In this document: positions 21,869-34,400 of the stretch, piece by piece | Position numbering within the stretch: position 1 is the stretch's first letter | Layout of the letters: each line of letters starts with the position of its first letter | Source: Clavaria fumosa | Lineage: Eukaryota; Basidiomycota; Agaricomycetes; Agaricales; Clavariaceae | Length of the DNA stretch: 64,000 bases | NCBI GenBank assembly: GCA_951802425.1 | Contig: OX637800.1 | Coordinates: 2,046,001 to 2,110,000, forward strand | Direction of reading: 5' to 3' | Made by a program: the position numbers and the translations under genes | Notes under the pieces: generated by a model | Database searches by the model: none | Seen by the model: the letters and a program-made list of their open reading frames with translations, nothing else | What the model was told of the DNA's origin: nothing

Positions 21869-23645
21869 TTACAAGGGTTGGAGGTTCTATAACCCTACAA
21901 CTAAGCAGACTGTGATCAGTGAGAGGGCTGAGTTTGATGAACATTACTTTCCTCACAAGAGACAACACCAGCAGCACAGTTTGCCAAGAGTAACAAACAC
22001 TCCAATCCCTGAACCAGTCTCTGAATATATCCAAGTGATAGCTGAGGAAAACTCACTTTCAGGAGATGAGCTGAACCTAAGGGAGAATGATGATGAAGAG
22101 GAAGTGGTTGAATCTGCTGGTCTAGCTTCTGGAGCAGACCCACACAACTATTCACAGGCAATGAAATGTCCTGATGCTTATCTTTGGAAGAAGGCATGTG
22201 AGGAAGAATACCAAATGCATTTAGAGAATGGTACTTGGGAATTGGTGAAGTTGCCTCCTGGAAGGAAGGCCATTGGATCAGGATGGGTGTTTAAGGTGAA
22301 GAGGAAGGCAGATGAGAGTGTTGAAAGATACAAGGCTCGCTTTGTGGCCAAGGGATATAGCCAGAGACCTGGACTGGATTACACAGAGGTTTTTGCTCCC
22401 ACCAGTTGAGCTCCTGCTATCAGGCTTATCTTGGCAATGGCAGCAATTGAGGACATGCATTTGCATACTGTGGACATATCCCATGCTTTTGTGCAACCTG
22501 GGTATGTGGGCAGACTGAATCGCTCCCTCTATGGTCTGAAGCAAGCTTCAAGAGTCTGGAATAAGACTCTTCACGCTGTATTTTCAAAGATGGGATTTAA
22601 GCGATCAGAGTCAGACCATGGCATCTATGTCTTTGTGAAGGATGATGTTCGCATTTTTGTGCCAGTCTGGGTGGATAACATTACATTTGCATCAAAATCT
22701 CAGTCATCCATCAATTCATGCATTCAGGAGTTGGGGAAACAGTTTGATCTCAGGAATTTGGGTCCCACCACTTATCTGCTGGGCATAGAGATCAAGAGGG
22801 ATTGTGGAAATCACACAATCTCACTGTCCCAGAAGCAGTACATCCTAGATGTGTTGGAGAGGTACAAGATGTCTGATTGTCACCCTGTCTCCACTCCCAT
22901 GGACCCTGGATTGCGATTGGAAAAGGACATGGGTGCCAGTACTCCTGAGGAGATAGCTGCCATGAAGGGAATCCCATATTTGAGTGCAGTTGGTGCTTTG
23001 ATGTACTTGGCTGTGTCCACCAGACCAGACATTGCATATGCATGTGGTGTCCTTGCAAGGTTTTTATCTAATCCTGGTCCTGCACATTGGAAGGCAGTGA
23101 AACATCTGATGAGATATGTAAAGGGGACTGTGGATGTGAAGTTGACTTATGGACCTTCATCCTCTGGTGAACTGTTCACATCATTTTCTGATGCGGATTT
23201 TGGAGGGTGCAAACAGTCTGGCAAGTCTACCAGTGGGTACTTGATTAAAGTTGGGACTGGTGCTGTAAGCTGGGGAAGCAAATTGCAGCCAATTGTGGCT
23301 TTATCTACCACAGAGGCTGAATATATTGCTGCAGTTGAGGCAGGAAAGGAGATGATATGGATGCACAACATTCTTAGTGAATTTGGGTATAAACCCAGCT
23401 TGCCATCCAAGTTGAGAGTTGACAATCAGTCTGCCATGAATGTGGCAAAGAATCCTGAGCACCATGGTCGCATGAAGCACCTGGATTTGAGATTTCATTG
23501 GCTCAGGGAGAAAGTGGAAGCTGGATTGATTTCACTCTCATATATACCTACTGCAGAGATGCCTGCAGATATTCTTACTAAAGGGTTGCCTAGGGCACAG
23601 GTGGAAATGTGTAGGCACCTCATGGGACTTCAGGAAGAGATGTGA
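21869..23645 (+). pseudogene. Copia C, right partial copy: integrase end, RT, RNase H
   Basis: Begins in the integrase C-terminus (KGWRFYNPTT) where the Copia D LTR ends. TGA at 22407-22409 follows FAPTS. Next come a 51 bp in-frame deletion (SHAFV joined to QPGYVG, removing the segment NGKLDEE to GF) and the catalytic RT motif changed to VDN. The RNase H blocks FSDADFGG and STTEAEY remain. The RT would lack both a structural segment and a catalytic Asp. The opposite-strand fragment at 14805-15815 keeps VDD. Confidence 0.86.
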
Positions 23646-23658
23646 GATCAAGGGGGAG

Positions 23659-23978
23659 TGTTTAATGTGATAGCCCATCCTTCCTTCAAAGTTATATCTT
23701 CATAAGTTGTGTAGTTGTTGCCCAGGACTCTTTCCTTTCATCCTGAGGTATTATGTAACTGTTGTTGCTTATGTAAGCATGGATACTTCGCCTCAGAGTC
23801 CAGTTTCAGTCCCTCAGTGACTTGTACTGGACTCTAGGTGAGTATCCCCTCATGTACTTCTTATCTCTTTACTTCTGCTAATCTAGTGACTTGTACTGGA
23901 CTCTAGGACTCTAGGACTCTAGTCTTCCAGTAAGGCTCTAGGAGCCCTGTCCTCTTGTCTACTCAGGTCTGCTTGACA
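23659..23978 (+). repeat. LTR-C, 3' LTR of right Copia C copy
   Basis: 320 bp, preceded by the purine tract AGGGGGAG. Contains a short GGACTCTA triplication near 23900. Flanking 5-mer on the right is AGCAA; its partner is not visible. Confidence 0.88.
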
Positions 23979-24900
23979 AGCAATAGCTATGGGATGGTTG
24001 ACCCACCACTAGGAGGAGCTGCAACTTGATCCATTGCTAGAAGTAGCTGCATCTGGGTTAACCCCTCCCTGCTAGCAGTAGCAACCAACCACAACCAGAA
24101 ATTACTGCATACTGAGAATAGCTACATCTGGGTTGATCTACTGCTGGGAGTAGCTGCATCTGGGTTGATCCAGTGCTAGCAGTAGTTGCAAAAGGGTTAA
24201 CTCATCCTTCTAACAATAGCTGCATCATGGTTGACCAGCTGCAATAGGGTTAACTCATCCCCACCAGCAATAGCATCAAGGGCGATACACTACTAGGAAT
24301 AGCTACAACTGGGTAAACTCATCCCTCTGAGAAATAGGTGCATCATGATTGACCCACTATTGGGAATGGCTGCAGCATGGTTGATCCATTACCAGGTGGA
24401 GTTGTAATGTGGTTGAGGATTCACTGCATCTGGATTCTCTCTCTGAAGCATGGTTGATCCACTGCCATGAATAGCTGCCATGGGGTAAACTCACCCCTGC
24501 CAACAATTGCTGCAGCATGGTTGACCTACTCATAGGAGTAGCTGCAATCAGGTTAATCCATTACTAGGAGGAGCTCCAACTGAGTTAACCCATTACTGGG
24601 GGCAGCTGCAACTGGCTTATCCACTGACAAGAATAGCTGCCATTACTTGAATTAGCTGCAACTAGGTTCATCCACTTCCAGGACTAGCTGTGTCAGGGGT
24701 TAACTCATCCCTGCTAGCAATTGCTGCAAAATGGTTGATCCACTACTAGGCTAAGCTGTACAAGGGTTTATCCACTACCAAGAGTAGCTGTGATGTGGGT
24801 AACTCACCCCTGCTAGCAATTGCTGCAGCATGGTTGACCTATGCAGGAGTAGCTGCATCTGGTTTGACACATCTCATACAGAGGTTTCCCTGATGATGAT
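23979..24900. repeat. Degenerate minisatellite-like tandem repeat
   Basis: About 20 imperfect repetitions of a 35-60 bp theme (AGTAGCTGCATCTGGGTTGA then CCACTACTAGGA variants, with some diverged or truncated). No open frame. Sits between Copia C and the truncated Gypsy L, and may mark the breakpoint that removed the rest of L. Confidence 0.7.
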
Positions 24901-24939
24901 GTTCTCATTCCTCATTGCTAAGGGGGACGTAGGGCAGAT

Positions 24940-26540
24940 TCGGATTCAGATTCAGCTGGCAAGGTGGATTGGTGGGTCATGGTGAAGTCGTGGGATTCCC
25001 TGCAGCTGGTTGGGGTGTCGTAGGATTATTGCCAGCAGTGGGATAAGGTCGCGACATCGTTTGGTAGTTGCGATTTCCACCTTGTTGAGCAGGGAGACAG
25101 GGAGCAGGAGGGTTAGTGCAGAATTGAGTTCAGCAGGTCTCACTCTCATACTCCCAGTGCCTCTGGTCAATCTGCATCGCCAAATTGCGAAGTTCCTGAT
25201 ATGTCGTAGGTTGCGGAATGACTTTCATGGCCTCTTTAATGCGTGTGGACATCGAGTGGTAGAGTTCGGATTGTAGGGCAGCTGAGTTCCAGTTGGATTC
25301 GAAGGCAAAGGATTCAAAACGGATGATGTGGTTGGAGAATTGTTCGTTTCCGCCCATCTGCAACATGCGAAGGTTCTGGTCTGCTTCAATTTGCGTGTTC
25401 ACTACTCCAAACATTCCTCCCCAGGAGTGTAGGGCCGGATGGTTGGGATTGAACTGGAGGAGTGAGGTGTAGTGGCTCTGCGCAGTGTCCATAAGGTAAG
25501 AGGCTGCGAAAGTAACCTTCTCGTGGTCACCCTGGAAGGTTACAGGCTTCGCAAAAAACGTCATCAAGCATTCCATGATGAAAGGCTTCCACTTGCATCG
25601 ATCACAACCATTGAATGGCTTGGGGCACCTGGTATCGAGCAAAGGCATCTCGGTTCGATGGTCCTTCGGAGGGAGGGGCCTGGTAATAGTAGTGGTGATG
25701 GTGGGTACCAGGGGCTTTGTCTCGAAGTGCGGCGGCGACATGCGGAGGCATAGGGGGGACCAGAGGGACTTGCGGGGCTTCAGCCTGAGACAGGAGGTGA
25801 GATACTGGTTGTGTCTCCATTGGAGGTACTGGTTGTGCTTCCAGTTGTGGGATGCAGAAGGGCTCGACCGGAATCTCAAGGTGGAGGGCAGGTTGAAGCG
25901 TTGCTTCGGTCCCTATAGGGTTGCGAGGGAGCGCCCTGCTCAGAGTAGTGGCTGGCTGTGTCCATGTAGGCCAACTGCTGCGAGGGGCAGTGTACCTAGG
26001 GATCCTGGAGACAATGGCGGGTTGCTCGTCAGGTGCAGCAGGGTTGGCGAAGTTCTGCAGGGATTGTGCCACGACTTGGAAAAGTGGGGCCATGTCTCGG
26101 GGTCCTCTTGTGGGCTGGGCAACTCTCGGAGGTCGCAAGGGAGTATCCAGGTCAGGGGGAGACAGGGCTCCTCAGTCAGTAGTGCCTGGATACTGGCGTT
26201 GACTCTCGTAGAGTCGGTTCTGCGGGTTAGCTTGGAATCCATCTGTCAATTGTACCAATGTTTTGTAGAGATTCGTCGTCTCAATGAGATACACTAGTTC
26301 TTCATCGAGAGTTCCAGTTTCGTATTGGCGGCGAGTATTGTTAAGGATTTGGTAGGTGCGGTGGCGAGGGCGGTCAAAGCGTGGGTAGCCAAGCTGCTCC
26401 ACAAGGGTCTCGGCTTCTTTGTGCAGGGACGAGGCATGACTAGGTGCAATTTGGGCGGGTTCTTCAGGCTGTGATTGAACGATGGATGCGGGTCGCTCTT
26501 GAACGGTGGTGGGCGGCTCGCCAGAAGTCTCCAAAACCAT
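24940..26540 (-). pseudogene. Gypsy element L gag remnant
   Basis: Frame from 26540: an N-terminal domain to 26175, TGA at 26172-26174, then the same frame to 25602 (Pro/Gln-rich linker). A frame switch near 25630 leads to a Gag core down to 25130 (VTFAASYLMDTAQSHY, ELRNLAMQIDQRHWEYE), typical of Agaricomycete Ty3/Gypsy Gag. It ends by frameshift near 25130 and fades at about 24940. Pol is missing. The leader 26541-26672 links it to LTR K2, which I take as its 5' LTR. Confidence 0.72.
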
Positions 26541-26874
26541 TGGAGTGATCGCGCAGCTACCTGTTCATGTCTGGAAGTGGTGAGTGGTTGGTTGGGGAGG
26601 AGTGTGACTGGAAGACATAATAGGATGTTGTCCAGGTGTTGAGTGGTGAGGCAAGGGGGAGACTTGATATTATGTTAGGGCCTGTCCCTTCTCAATAATA
26701 ATGCCAGAGATCAACTTGTTGGTGACCAATCCTGGAAACTCGCTAAGACCAATCAACTGTTGAGCACAGTCGAGAATGCTCGGTCCCGGAAGGTTGCAAA
26801 GACATTAGGAAAGTCGTGGAGTTGGTAGATGAAGCATAAAGAAGAAAATTGACGAGGAGGGGAAGATAGGTAAC

Positions 26875-27599
26875 TGTCAAGGTCCTAACAAGGTTAGTGG
26901 CGAAGGGATTAGCAGAGCGGAGCAGAGATGTTCTATCAGAGTCTGGTCAGAGTCCGATATCAGAGAAACGAAGAAGTAAACAAGAAGAAGAGACTTATGG
27001 GACTGTGGCCTCAATGTATGTGTTGTGCCACCACATATATACTTGTCCCTATTTATCAAACAAGAACAATACCTAAGAGAGGATCAGAACACAAGTCAAA
27101 ACTCTGAAGTTGATCAGAGTCCACCGGAGTTGGTCAGAGTTGGTTGGATGATGTGGAGAACGTCGAGGACAATGAGGACGAAAGCTCAGAGATGTTTTTA
27201 GGATCAAGAGACATTAATATTCAAACTGAGGAGCAGGGAGATACAGGTGGAAACTTATACTGCAAGGACAGAGTATAGGAGTAATGTGAAACAATGTACA
27301 TATCAAATTACTAGGAGAGTTTCACCACATGTGCCTGTGCAATTTTCATGGAACAAAGAAACAACAACAAAAAAGAGACTCCCATGGGTCAAGGGTATCC
27401 TCTCAATGGTAAACAGAATGAGGGGATGGAGGGAGAAGGTTCTGGAATGAAGTCCGAACGGTCCGAAGGCTGGTGGAGTAAAGTCCAATGAAGGTGTGGA
27501 GCGGAGCGCACAGAGTTATGGCGGAGTGGATCGGAGTTGGTATGGAGCTCAGAGTCCAGAGTGGGGATTGTGCTTATGCAAGCGGATGGGGTCGTAACA
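26875..27599 (-). repeat. LTR-J, 3' LTR of element H
   Basis: 725 bp, TGTCAAGG...CGTAACA. Shares a conserved core (GGCCTCAA, GTGCCACCAC and the following TATA-like stretch) with LTR-I. Contains CGGAGT/CAGAGT motifs about 10 bp apart near 27115-27145. Confidence 0.87.
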
Positions 27600-27614
27600 G
27601 TATCCCCCTCTTAG
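27600..27614 (-). other. Polypurine tract of element H
   Basis: TAAGAGGGGGATAC on the minus strand, directly before the 3' LTR. The core AAGAGGGGGATAC is identical to that of element I at 59599-59611. Confidence 0.8.
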
Positions 27615-28612
27615 GGTTGAACCCGTGAGACCCTGTGGCCAAAGTCTGCGTGAACACATGGCTCCCATAACAAGTTAGCACCAGAGTTTCGCGGCGCTTC
27701 GATTGGAGTCCAAATTTTTTTTTGGGGGTTAAAACAATTGTGTATGTCGCACTCCGCTTTTCTCTTCCTTAACTCATCACTTTCACCACTCGCCCCTAAC
27801 ACAGGCAATTCCTCTCAAAAAAACTCATAATGTCCAACATGCAATCGATGCCCAGAGCCAGGCCCAGTCGCCCCTCCCGCCCTCGCCCACGACCCATTGT
27901 TGCCATCCCCACACAACCTCGCGCAGTGGACGAGGACCCCAAGATTGTGGTGTAGTAGGCTGTACAGGTGTTGGCTGCAAATAGATGTTCGCGGCTGGGT
28001 TCTTCAGGGGGTCTTGTTACAGGATGGAAACACTAAACAGAACCTTGGAGGATGTAGAGGTTGAGTGCAAAAGGTTCAGAGAATGAAAATATATGTTGTC
28101 CAGAGTATCCGGTAGAGTCCGATGTTCAGATCGAAGGTTCGAGGGGCCGGCGATAATGAAGGCCAGCAGATCAATAGGTACGACGAAGGGTGAGCTTGCT
28201 AAAGATCACAGCACGATGTGGGCATTCAAAAGCTGGATTTCCATAGAGTCCAGTGCATACTTATGTACAATTTTCTAAGTACAGCAAATCTGATCCTATG
28301 GAAATCTCCAGAAGCTACAGAAGGCAATGCGGTATTGTGTACAAGGTCATATAAGGGCTGTAATTTATAAGTGAGTCATGCGGTTCAGAGGGATGAAATT
28401 TTCAGGACCCATTCATTTTTCCCATACCCAAGCCGACTCTACCAACATCTACGGCCCTCCCAACGACCCTCTACCACCTCGCGAGCCCCTCTACATGCTT
28501 CCGAAACCCGCTGCCCCCTTCCGGAAGCCTGCCCAACTGTTCCCGCGCTCACACGACACTCGCGACCACCATGCTGTACTCACGATGCTTCCTACTACTT
28601 CACCCTACACGC

Positions 28613-29530
28613 TGTAGTGGGTATTACGGTTCTTGCTGCAACTGCTTGATTACAGTCAAGTCCTTCAGGGGTTCCTGTAAGGCGTTAGAGATTCACCAAA
28701 CACCCTTGAGGATGTGGAGTATGAATTCAAAATATGTGAGAAATAGAAATATACGGTGTCCGGGATATTCTGCTATGTGTCCGATAAAATCCGATAAGGA
28801 TGGTGCGATAAGACGAAGGGCCGGCAACGACGGAGGCCAGCGGATCGAAGGTTGCGACGACGGGTGAGCTTAGGTGAGGTTTCTAACAGAGAGAAGGGGT
28901 TCAGAAAGCTGTATTTCAGAGAGGTCCGGAGTGTACTTAAGTACAGTTCTGTAAGTACAGCAAATTGGAATGTACGGAAATGTCCGGAAAACACATGGAA
29001 CAGCGCCATGTCGCGTGAAGGGTTACATGAAGGAGTTATATCACAAGGGAAATGAGTAGCTCGGAGGAATGAAATGTCCGATAACTAGCAAATGTCCGGA
29101 CCGCTCATAAACTGAAGGAAAGTGGGGCTGGTACAGCAAAGGGGTACTAAGAACAATGGACAAGGTACTGCAAAGGGTTTGAAACGTTTAAACGATTGAA
29201 TGGTTGAAAGGGATCATAATATGAAATTTACAGCATGGTATATGAAATAAAGGAATGGGAATGGAATAGTGTGTATGTCGAGCGCTGACCGTGCTGGAGA
29301 GGTGAAATAGAGAGGCGTGGGCGGTGTGTGAGAGCGGTGGGCTGTGATCGTCACGGGGGATTGAAGACCGAAGTGTCCGACATCGGACATGTATCGGATA
29401 CTATCGGTCGTTATCGGACGGTGTCGGATCGTTATCGGTTCGTATCGCACGTAATTTCTTTGGATCGCAAAACATCCGGATAGTCGGTATCTGTCATGTT
29501 TCCGTGTTTAGATCGCATATGGTCCTTACA
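28613..29530 (-). repeat. LTR-G, 3' LTR of G1
   Basis: 918 bp; I see one base different from the other LTR of G1 (near 29404). Next to the purine-rich end of the interior (rc of 29531-29538). Confidence 0.94.
29368..29438 (-). promoter_or_regulatory. Phased CCGAY array in LTR-G
   Basis: Same motif series as described at 40503-40573, here in the 3' LTR of G1 with one substitution in a spacer. Confidence 0.6.
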
Positions 29531-29687
29531 TTCTCCCGGGGGCTGAAAATGCAACCGCCCTCGGTTGCAACCAAACAAGGCCAAATAACGGTTTGTTGAT
29601 CGTGAAGTACGCGTCGTGTGGGTGCACATAGGTCCCAACACACCCTTGTGTTTTCTCCAGCGACAGCAACACGTCAACTCTCCGACA

Positions 29688-31239
29688 ATGGAAAACTTCG
29701 ATTCTTCAATCTTTCGAAACGCAGTCCAGGCGATGACCGAGGCGCAGGCCATGGCGCCGGGCGAGGAGTTGCCGGATCGGGGGCAGGATGGAGAGTGCGC
29801 GGAGTGGGTGGGGACGTATGCGGGTGACGCGGTGCGTGAACGAGAATCTTTCGTACTTTTTTTGTATCGCACTGACAACGTTTTTAGGACGATTTTCTTG
29901 CCGGATATGTGGCAGCGATCGACGACGACGTGGAGGTGGACGAGGGACTCGTCCGGGTCGCGCGAAGGCTCAAGAAGTGGCGGAAGCTCCGCGGGGACGA
30001 GTGGTCCGCTGAGCGGACGAGAAGGCGGGAGGAGGTCGAGGCCGAGAAACAGCGCACGAGCGAGGAGAGGGCGGCTACTGAGCGGGCCGCAGCAGAGGCG
30101 GAGGCGGAGGAGAGGCGGGCGGAGGCGGCGAGGGCTGCCGAGAAGAGGGCGCGCCTTGCCCGGGCGCGCTTAATTGTCGTAAGTGACAGCGACGACGAGG
30201 GCGAGGCGGCGGCGGCGGCAACAACGACGACGACGGGAGCGGCGGAGTCCGGTGCAGTGGCGGTAACAACGACGACGATATCACCGGACGCCGGAGAGCT
30301 GCGTGTGGACGAGGTGGCGGCAGGGGAGGATCCGGACGGTCATCGGACCGTGTGGGGAACCGACGGGGTGACGCCCGTCGGTGTTATCGAGGCGGCGGCG
30401 GTGAGTGCGGTGGCCGGGGGAGGCGAGCAGTCGGTGGAGGAGCCGATGTTCGTGCACCGGGACGGTGCGCGGATGATGGCGACTCCGGTGTGGGTGGAGA
30501 TCGCGAGGCGGAAGGCAGCGGAGCGAGGGCGAGGGAGGAGAGGCGGGGCGAAGAGCGACATAGAGTCCCGGGCTGCGCGGCAGCCTGGAGATAAGGTGAG
30601 TGGTTAATTAAGATATGTGAGGCTTTTTCGACGTCTGATATAATGATTAGGAGCACGTTCCGGGGTGCAAGGAGTGCACCCGGAAGTGGCGGGCGTGCTA
30701 CGGAGTGGAGGGGATAGCGTGCCGGTGGTGCCGGACGTATAAGGTATCGTGCAGTCTGTCGGCTGTGCGAGGTAAGTGGTATTCTTTTTATTTTTCATGA
30801 TGAGACAAATGATAGGTGTGTTTCAGGAGCGAAAACAGAGAGAGCGGCGGTGTCCGGAACGGAAGGTATGTCGAGAAGGTATCGGGTCCGCATTTGCTAA
30901 CGTATCGGAACAGGTCCGGAGGCGGCGGGAGCGAGCGGAAGTAAGAGGCCGAGGCGAGGTGCGACGCGGGTACCGGTTCGCGAGGAGACGACGCCGGAGG
31001 AGGAGGACGAGATTGAGGAGGATACCAGTGTGGAGCTGGTGGAGGAGCCGCCGGCAAAGAAGAAGAAGGCGGAGGAGGGACCAAGTCGGAAGGGTAAGGA
31101 GCGGGAGGTGGCGCGAGGGGTGTCCGGGAGGGAGGCGCTCGATAGGGCGCTGGAGATGATGGAGAGGGGGGCGGACCAGGTGAAGGCCGGAGCGGAGCTG
31201 CTCCGGATGCTCCTCCTTGGCGAGTCGTCCTCTAAGTAA
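29688..31239 (+). CDS. Antisense spliced Zn2Cys6-like gene of G1 (five exons, 445 aa)
   Basis: Encoded opposite to gag-pol, starting 157 bp inside the 3' LTR. Exons: 29688-29831, 29888-30595, 30651-30771, 30827-30865, 30914-31239. Introns of 56, 55, 55 and 48 bp are all GT-AG, and the total of 1338 bp closes in frame. Exon 1 is a short acidic N-terminus. Exon 2 has a basic patch (RRLKKWRKLR), a long Glu/Arg/Ala probable coiled coil, then an acidic SDSDDEGE stretch. Exon 3 has cysteine codons at 30666, 30675, 30696, 30720, 30729 and 30750, giving C-X2-C-X6-C-X7-C-X2-C-X6-C, as in fungal Zn2Cys6 clusters. Exon 5 has acidic and KKKK stretches and a C-terminal amphipathic-looking helix. Probably a nuclear DNA-binding protein; target unknown. 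Relative to the canonical cluster, the first loop has few lysines. Same gene in G2 at 47687-49237, older counterpart in H. Confidence 0.82.
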
Positions 31240-31469
31240 ATATTTTGTTTTTGTTTTTATATATGTTTTTCTTTTTCTATTTGGTATGGTATGTCGTGTG
31301 GGATAAGTGAGGAATGTGAGAATGTGAGAAAATGGTTGAAAGAACGTCGGGTATAAAGTTTGGACTTGTCCGAAATTTCGATTTTATTTTTTTTTTTTAT
31401 TTTTTTTTTTTGAAGGTGTGAATCAATGTGAAGTATAGAAAAATGAAGGATATGATGGAGAAAAAATAC
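31240..31469. other. Convergent 3' region of G1
   Basis: AT-rich stretch between the stop of the antisense gene and the stop of pol, with long T runs near 31386-31413. Likely holds the polyadenylation signals of the antisense transcript; no specific signal identified. Confidence 0.5.
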
Positions 31470-34400
31470 TTAATGGCGAGGCCGAAGGTTCCGGGTTGCT
31501 CCGGAACGTTGCGGACGAGTTTCTGCAGTGTCGTCGTCGGTGGTTTCATTATCGGATTCATCGGATAGGTCAGCCGCTTGGTTTTGCTCATCTTCTCTGT
31601 CGATAGAGTTGGGTGACGCCTCGTGTATTTGATAGGGAGAGATGTCCTCGTTTATCTCCGTCGTTTGGTCGATGATAGAAGTGACCGGAATCGATGTTTG
31701 CGACCTCGGATAGTAGGGAATGATGCGGAAAGCTGCGTAGTGGATTTTGGAAACGGCGCCGTCGAGTTCCGAGAGAATATAGGCGCCATATTGTGTTCGG
31801 CGAACGACGATCATCGGTCCGAAGAATCGCGGTTTTGTTTTTCGATTTAATTCCATTTCAACGGCCGAATTGCGGATCAATACCAACGATCCGGGTTGGA
31901 AGTCGTAGTCGATAATAGACTTCCGGTGTGCGTCGATGAACTGCTTGACGGATTGTTTGCGGGCAGCGAGCACTTTATCGGCGATTGTTGCTAGATCTTC
32001 TTCTCGTTTTTGCAGTTGGCGGGCACGAAGGGCTATCAGTTCCGGAGTGGTCATCGGGGCGTCGGCGGTCGGAATTAAATATGTTGCTTCGGATATGTCG
32101 AAGGGGAAAAGCGGTTCGACGCCATGTGCGATGTAAAATGGGGAGTGGCCGGTGGACCGTTGGATCGTGGTTCGTTCTGCCCAAATGACTGAGGGTAAAA
32201 CGTCCGGCCATTTCGATTCGTCTCCATCTGCTGCTTTGATTAACGACTCACGGACCGATCGATGGGCACGTTCGATGACGCCGTTAGCGCGGGAGTTGTA
32301 TCCGGATATACGGATGTGATGGATTCCGTACCGTTTCTTAAGGAAATCGAGGGCTTTGATAAATGGGGCTCCGTTATCCGTGATAATCTCTTCTACTGCT
32401 CCCCATCGGCATAGTATATCTTCGAATATGAAGGTTCCGAGAAGTCGGGCGGTCTCGTTTCGTAGCGGTCTTGCTTCCGGATATGCGGATAACGAGCATC
32501 GGGCGTGGACGAGAAGTCGGAAACCGCGGGCTCTTGGTAGGAACATAGTATCAATGTGCGCTCGACGGAAAAGACCGGCCGGTGTAGCGACCGTCGGTGG
32601 AATGAAGATCTTCCGGATTTGCCGAGTTTGGCATTGGTGACAAGTTTTGACAAACCATTTTACGTCTTGATCCAGCACCGGCCACCAGAACCGATTTAGA
32701 ATACGTGTCCGGATAACGTAAACGCCTTTGTGGCCGAGTGAATCGTGTGCCTCTGTGATAATTGCGAGACGTTTGTGGTCCGGAGGTACTACTTGGTGGT
32801 ATCCGTTAGGTCGGCGACGCCATAATTTGTCATCTAGGATGAAGAACTCGGATGCGGAGCGGACCAGTCGTCGGAACTGGTTTGCGTCAATGCCGGAGGG
32901 ACGGATCGGGTTTCGAAGGAAAGATTCAATTTTGCGAATCTGTTCTTCTCTTTTGTTTGCTGCATCGGATCGGGGTATAAGGACGGCGGAAGATTCGTTC
33001 AGGGTCGGTGATTCCTCGGGTGGTACCGTCGAATTGAGTAGCGTCGATCCTGTGTAAACTTTGAAGCGAGTATGGGTGATGCCGGCGAGTCGTGTCTCGG
33101 ATGTGTAGGAAGCGTCCGGTGCTCGATTCATGTGTTCCATGGCGAATACGTAGCTCCGATCGATCCATTCTTCGTGATCTTCAGACTCGGTATCTTCTTC
33201 ACCATCTGCGGCACGTCGGCGTGATAGTCCGTCGGCTCCGGTGTGCTTATCTGCGGGAATATGAACAAGATCGAAATCGAAGAGTAGTATACCGGCAATC
33301 CATCGATTCATGGCAGCGTTGGGTTGAATGTCCGGATTGTTTAGCATACCCTTAATGAACTTCGCGTCCATTTCGACAGTAAATTTCGGAAGGCCTATAA
33401 GGTAAATCCGGTACGACCGAAGTGCGCGGAAGAGTCCGTATAATTCGATTTTTGCTTGTGAGTATCGGGCCTCGCGTTCGTTCCAGGTAATGGAGCCAAA
33501 GCGGGAGGGATATCGTATTCCATCTTCTCCAATTTGGAAGAGTGCGAAACCAACGGCGATATTTGATGAGTCGACGGCGAGGATTACGGGTTGTCCGGAG
33601 CGGTAGTCGATTGGTCGGATGGCGGATGAGTTCAGAATCGCGTGTTTGAGTCGGTCCATCGAGTTTTGTTCTTCTTTTTCGAATCTGAATGGCACGTCCT
33701 TGCGAGTTAGACTGACAAGAGGTCGGGCAAGTACGGCGTAGTTTTTAATGAATATCCGGAGTAGTCCGCAAACCCCTAAAAATGATCGGACATCGGTCAG
33801 GGTTTTGCAAGGAGGCCAGTCCCGGATACGCTGAACGTTGGAGGCATCCGGAACTCGTCCTTCGTATGTGCACGTATGTCCGGTAACGACTGCTTCGGGA
33901 ACGCAAATTGTCGTTTTCTTGCCGTTAAAGGTTCCTCCGACTTTCTTGATTCGTTGGAGCACCCGGTTGACGTTATTTAAATGCTCCCAAACAAATCGTC
34001 GTATTTGCGGATTCTCAGGGATCGTCTCGTAGGTGCCGTCCGGAAGCTCGTATCGGGTTTCCGGGCCCTTGATCGCTACATCGTCTACGAATGGGATGGT
34101 TACGTGCGGAATTTCATCTTGTAGAACATGCGTGACGTCTCCATGCATAATCTGCGTCGCGTTGGTGTATCCCATGGGGACGCAGGTGAGCCGTTTTGCT
34201 CCGAGAGGGGTTTGAAACGTGGTGAGGTCTCGGCTTCGTTCGTCCAGAGACCGCTGATCGAAGGAGACGAAAAGGTCGAGTGATCCGTAACATCCGCGTC
34301 CGGCGAATGATTCCGCAAAAACCTCCATTATCGGGGGGACCGCGGAATCGCCGATAGTGATTTTGTTAAGCGGCTGGAGGTTGTGCACGAGTCGGAGAGA

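Noticed and set aside
23979..24900. CRISPR-like repeat array
   Set aside because: Units are imperfect, variable in length and lack distinct spacers; the context is a fungal genome.
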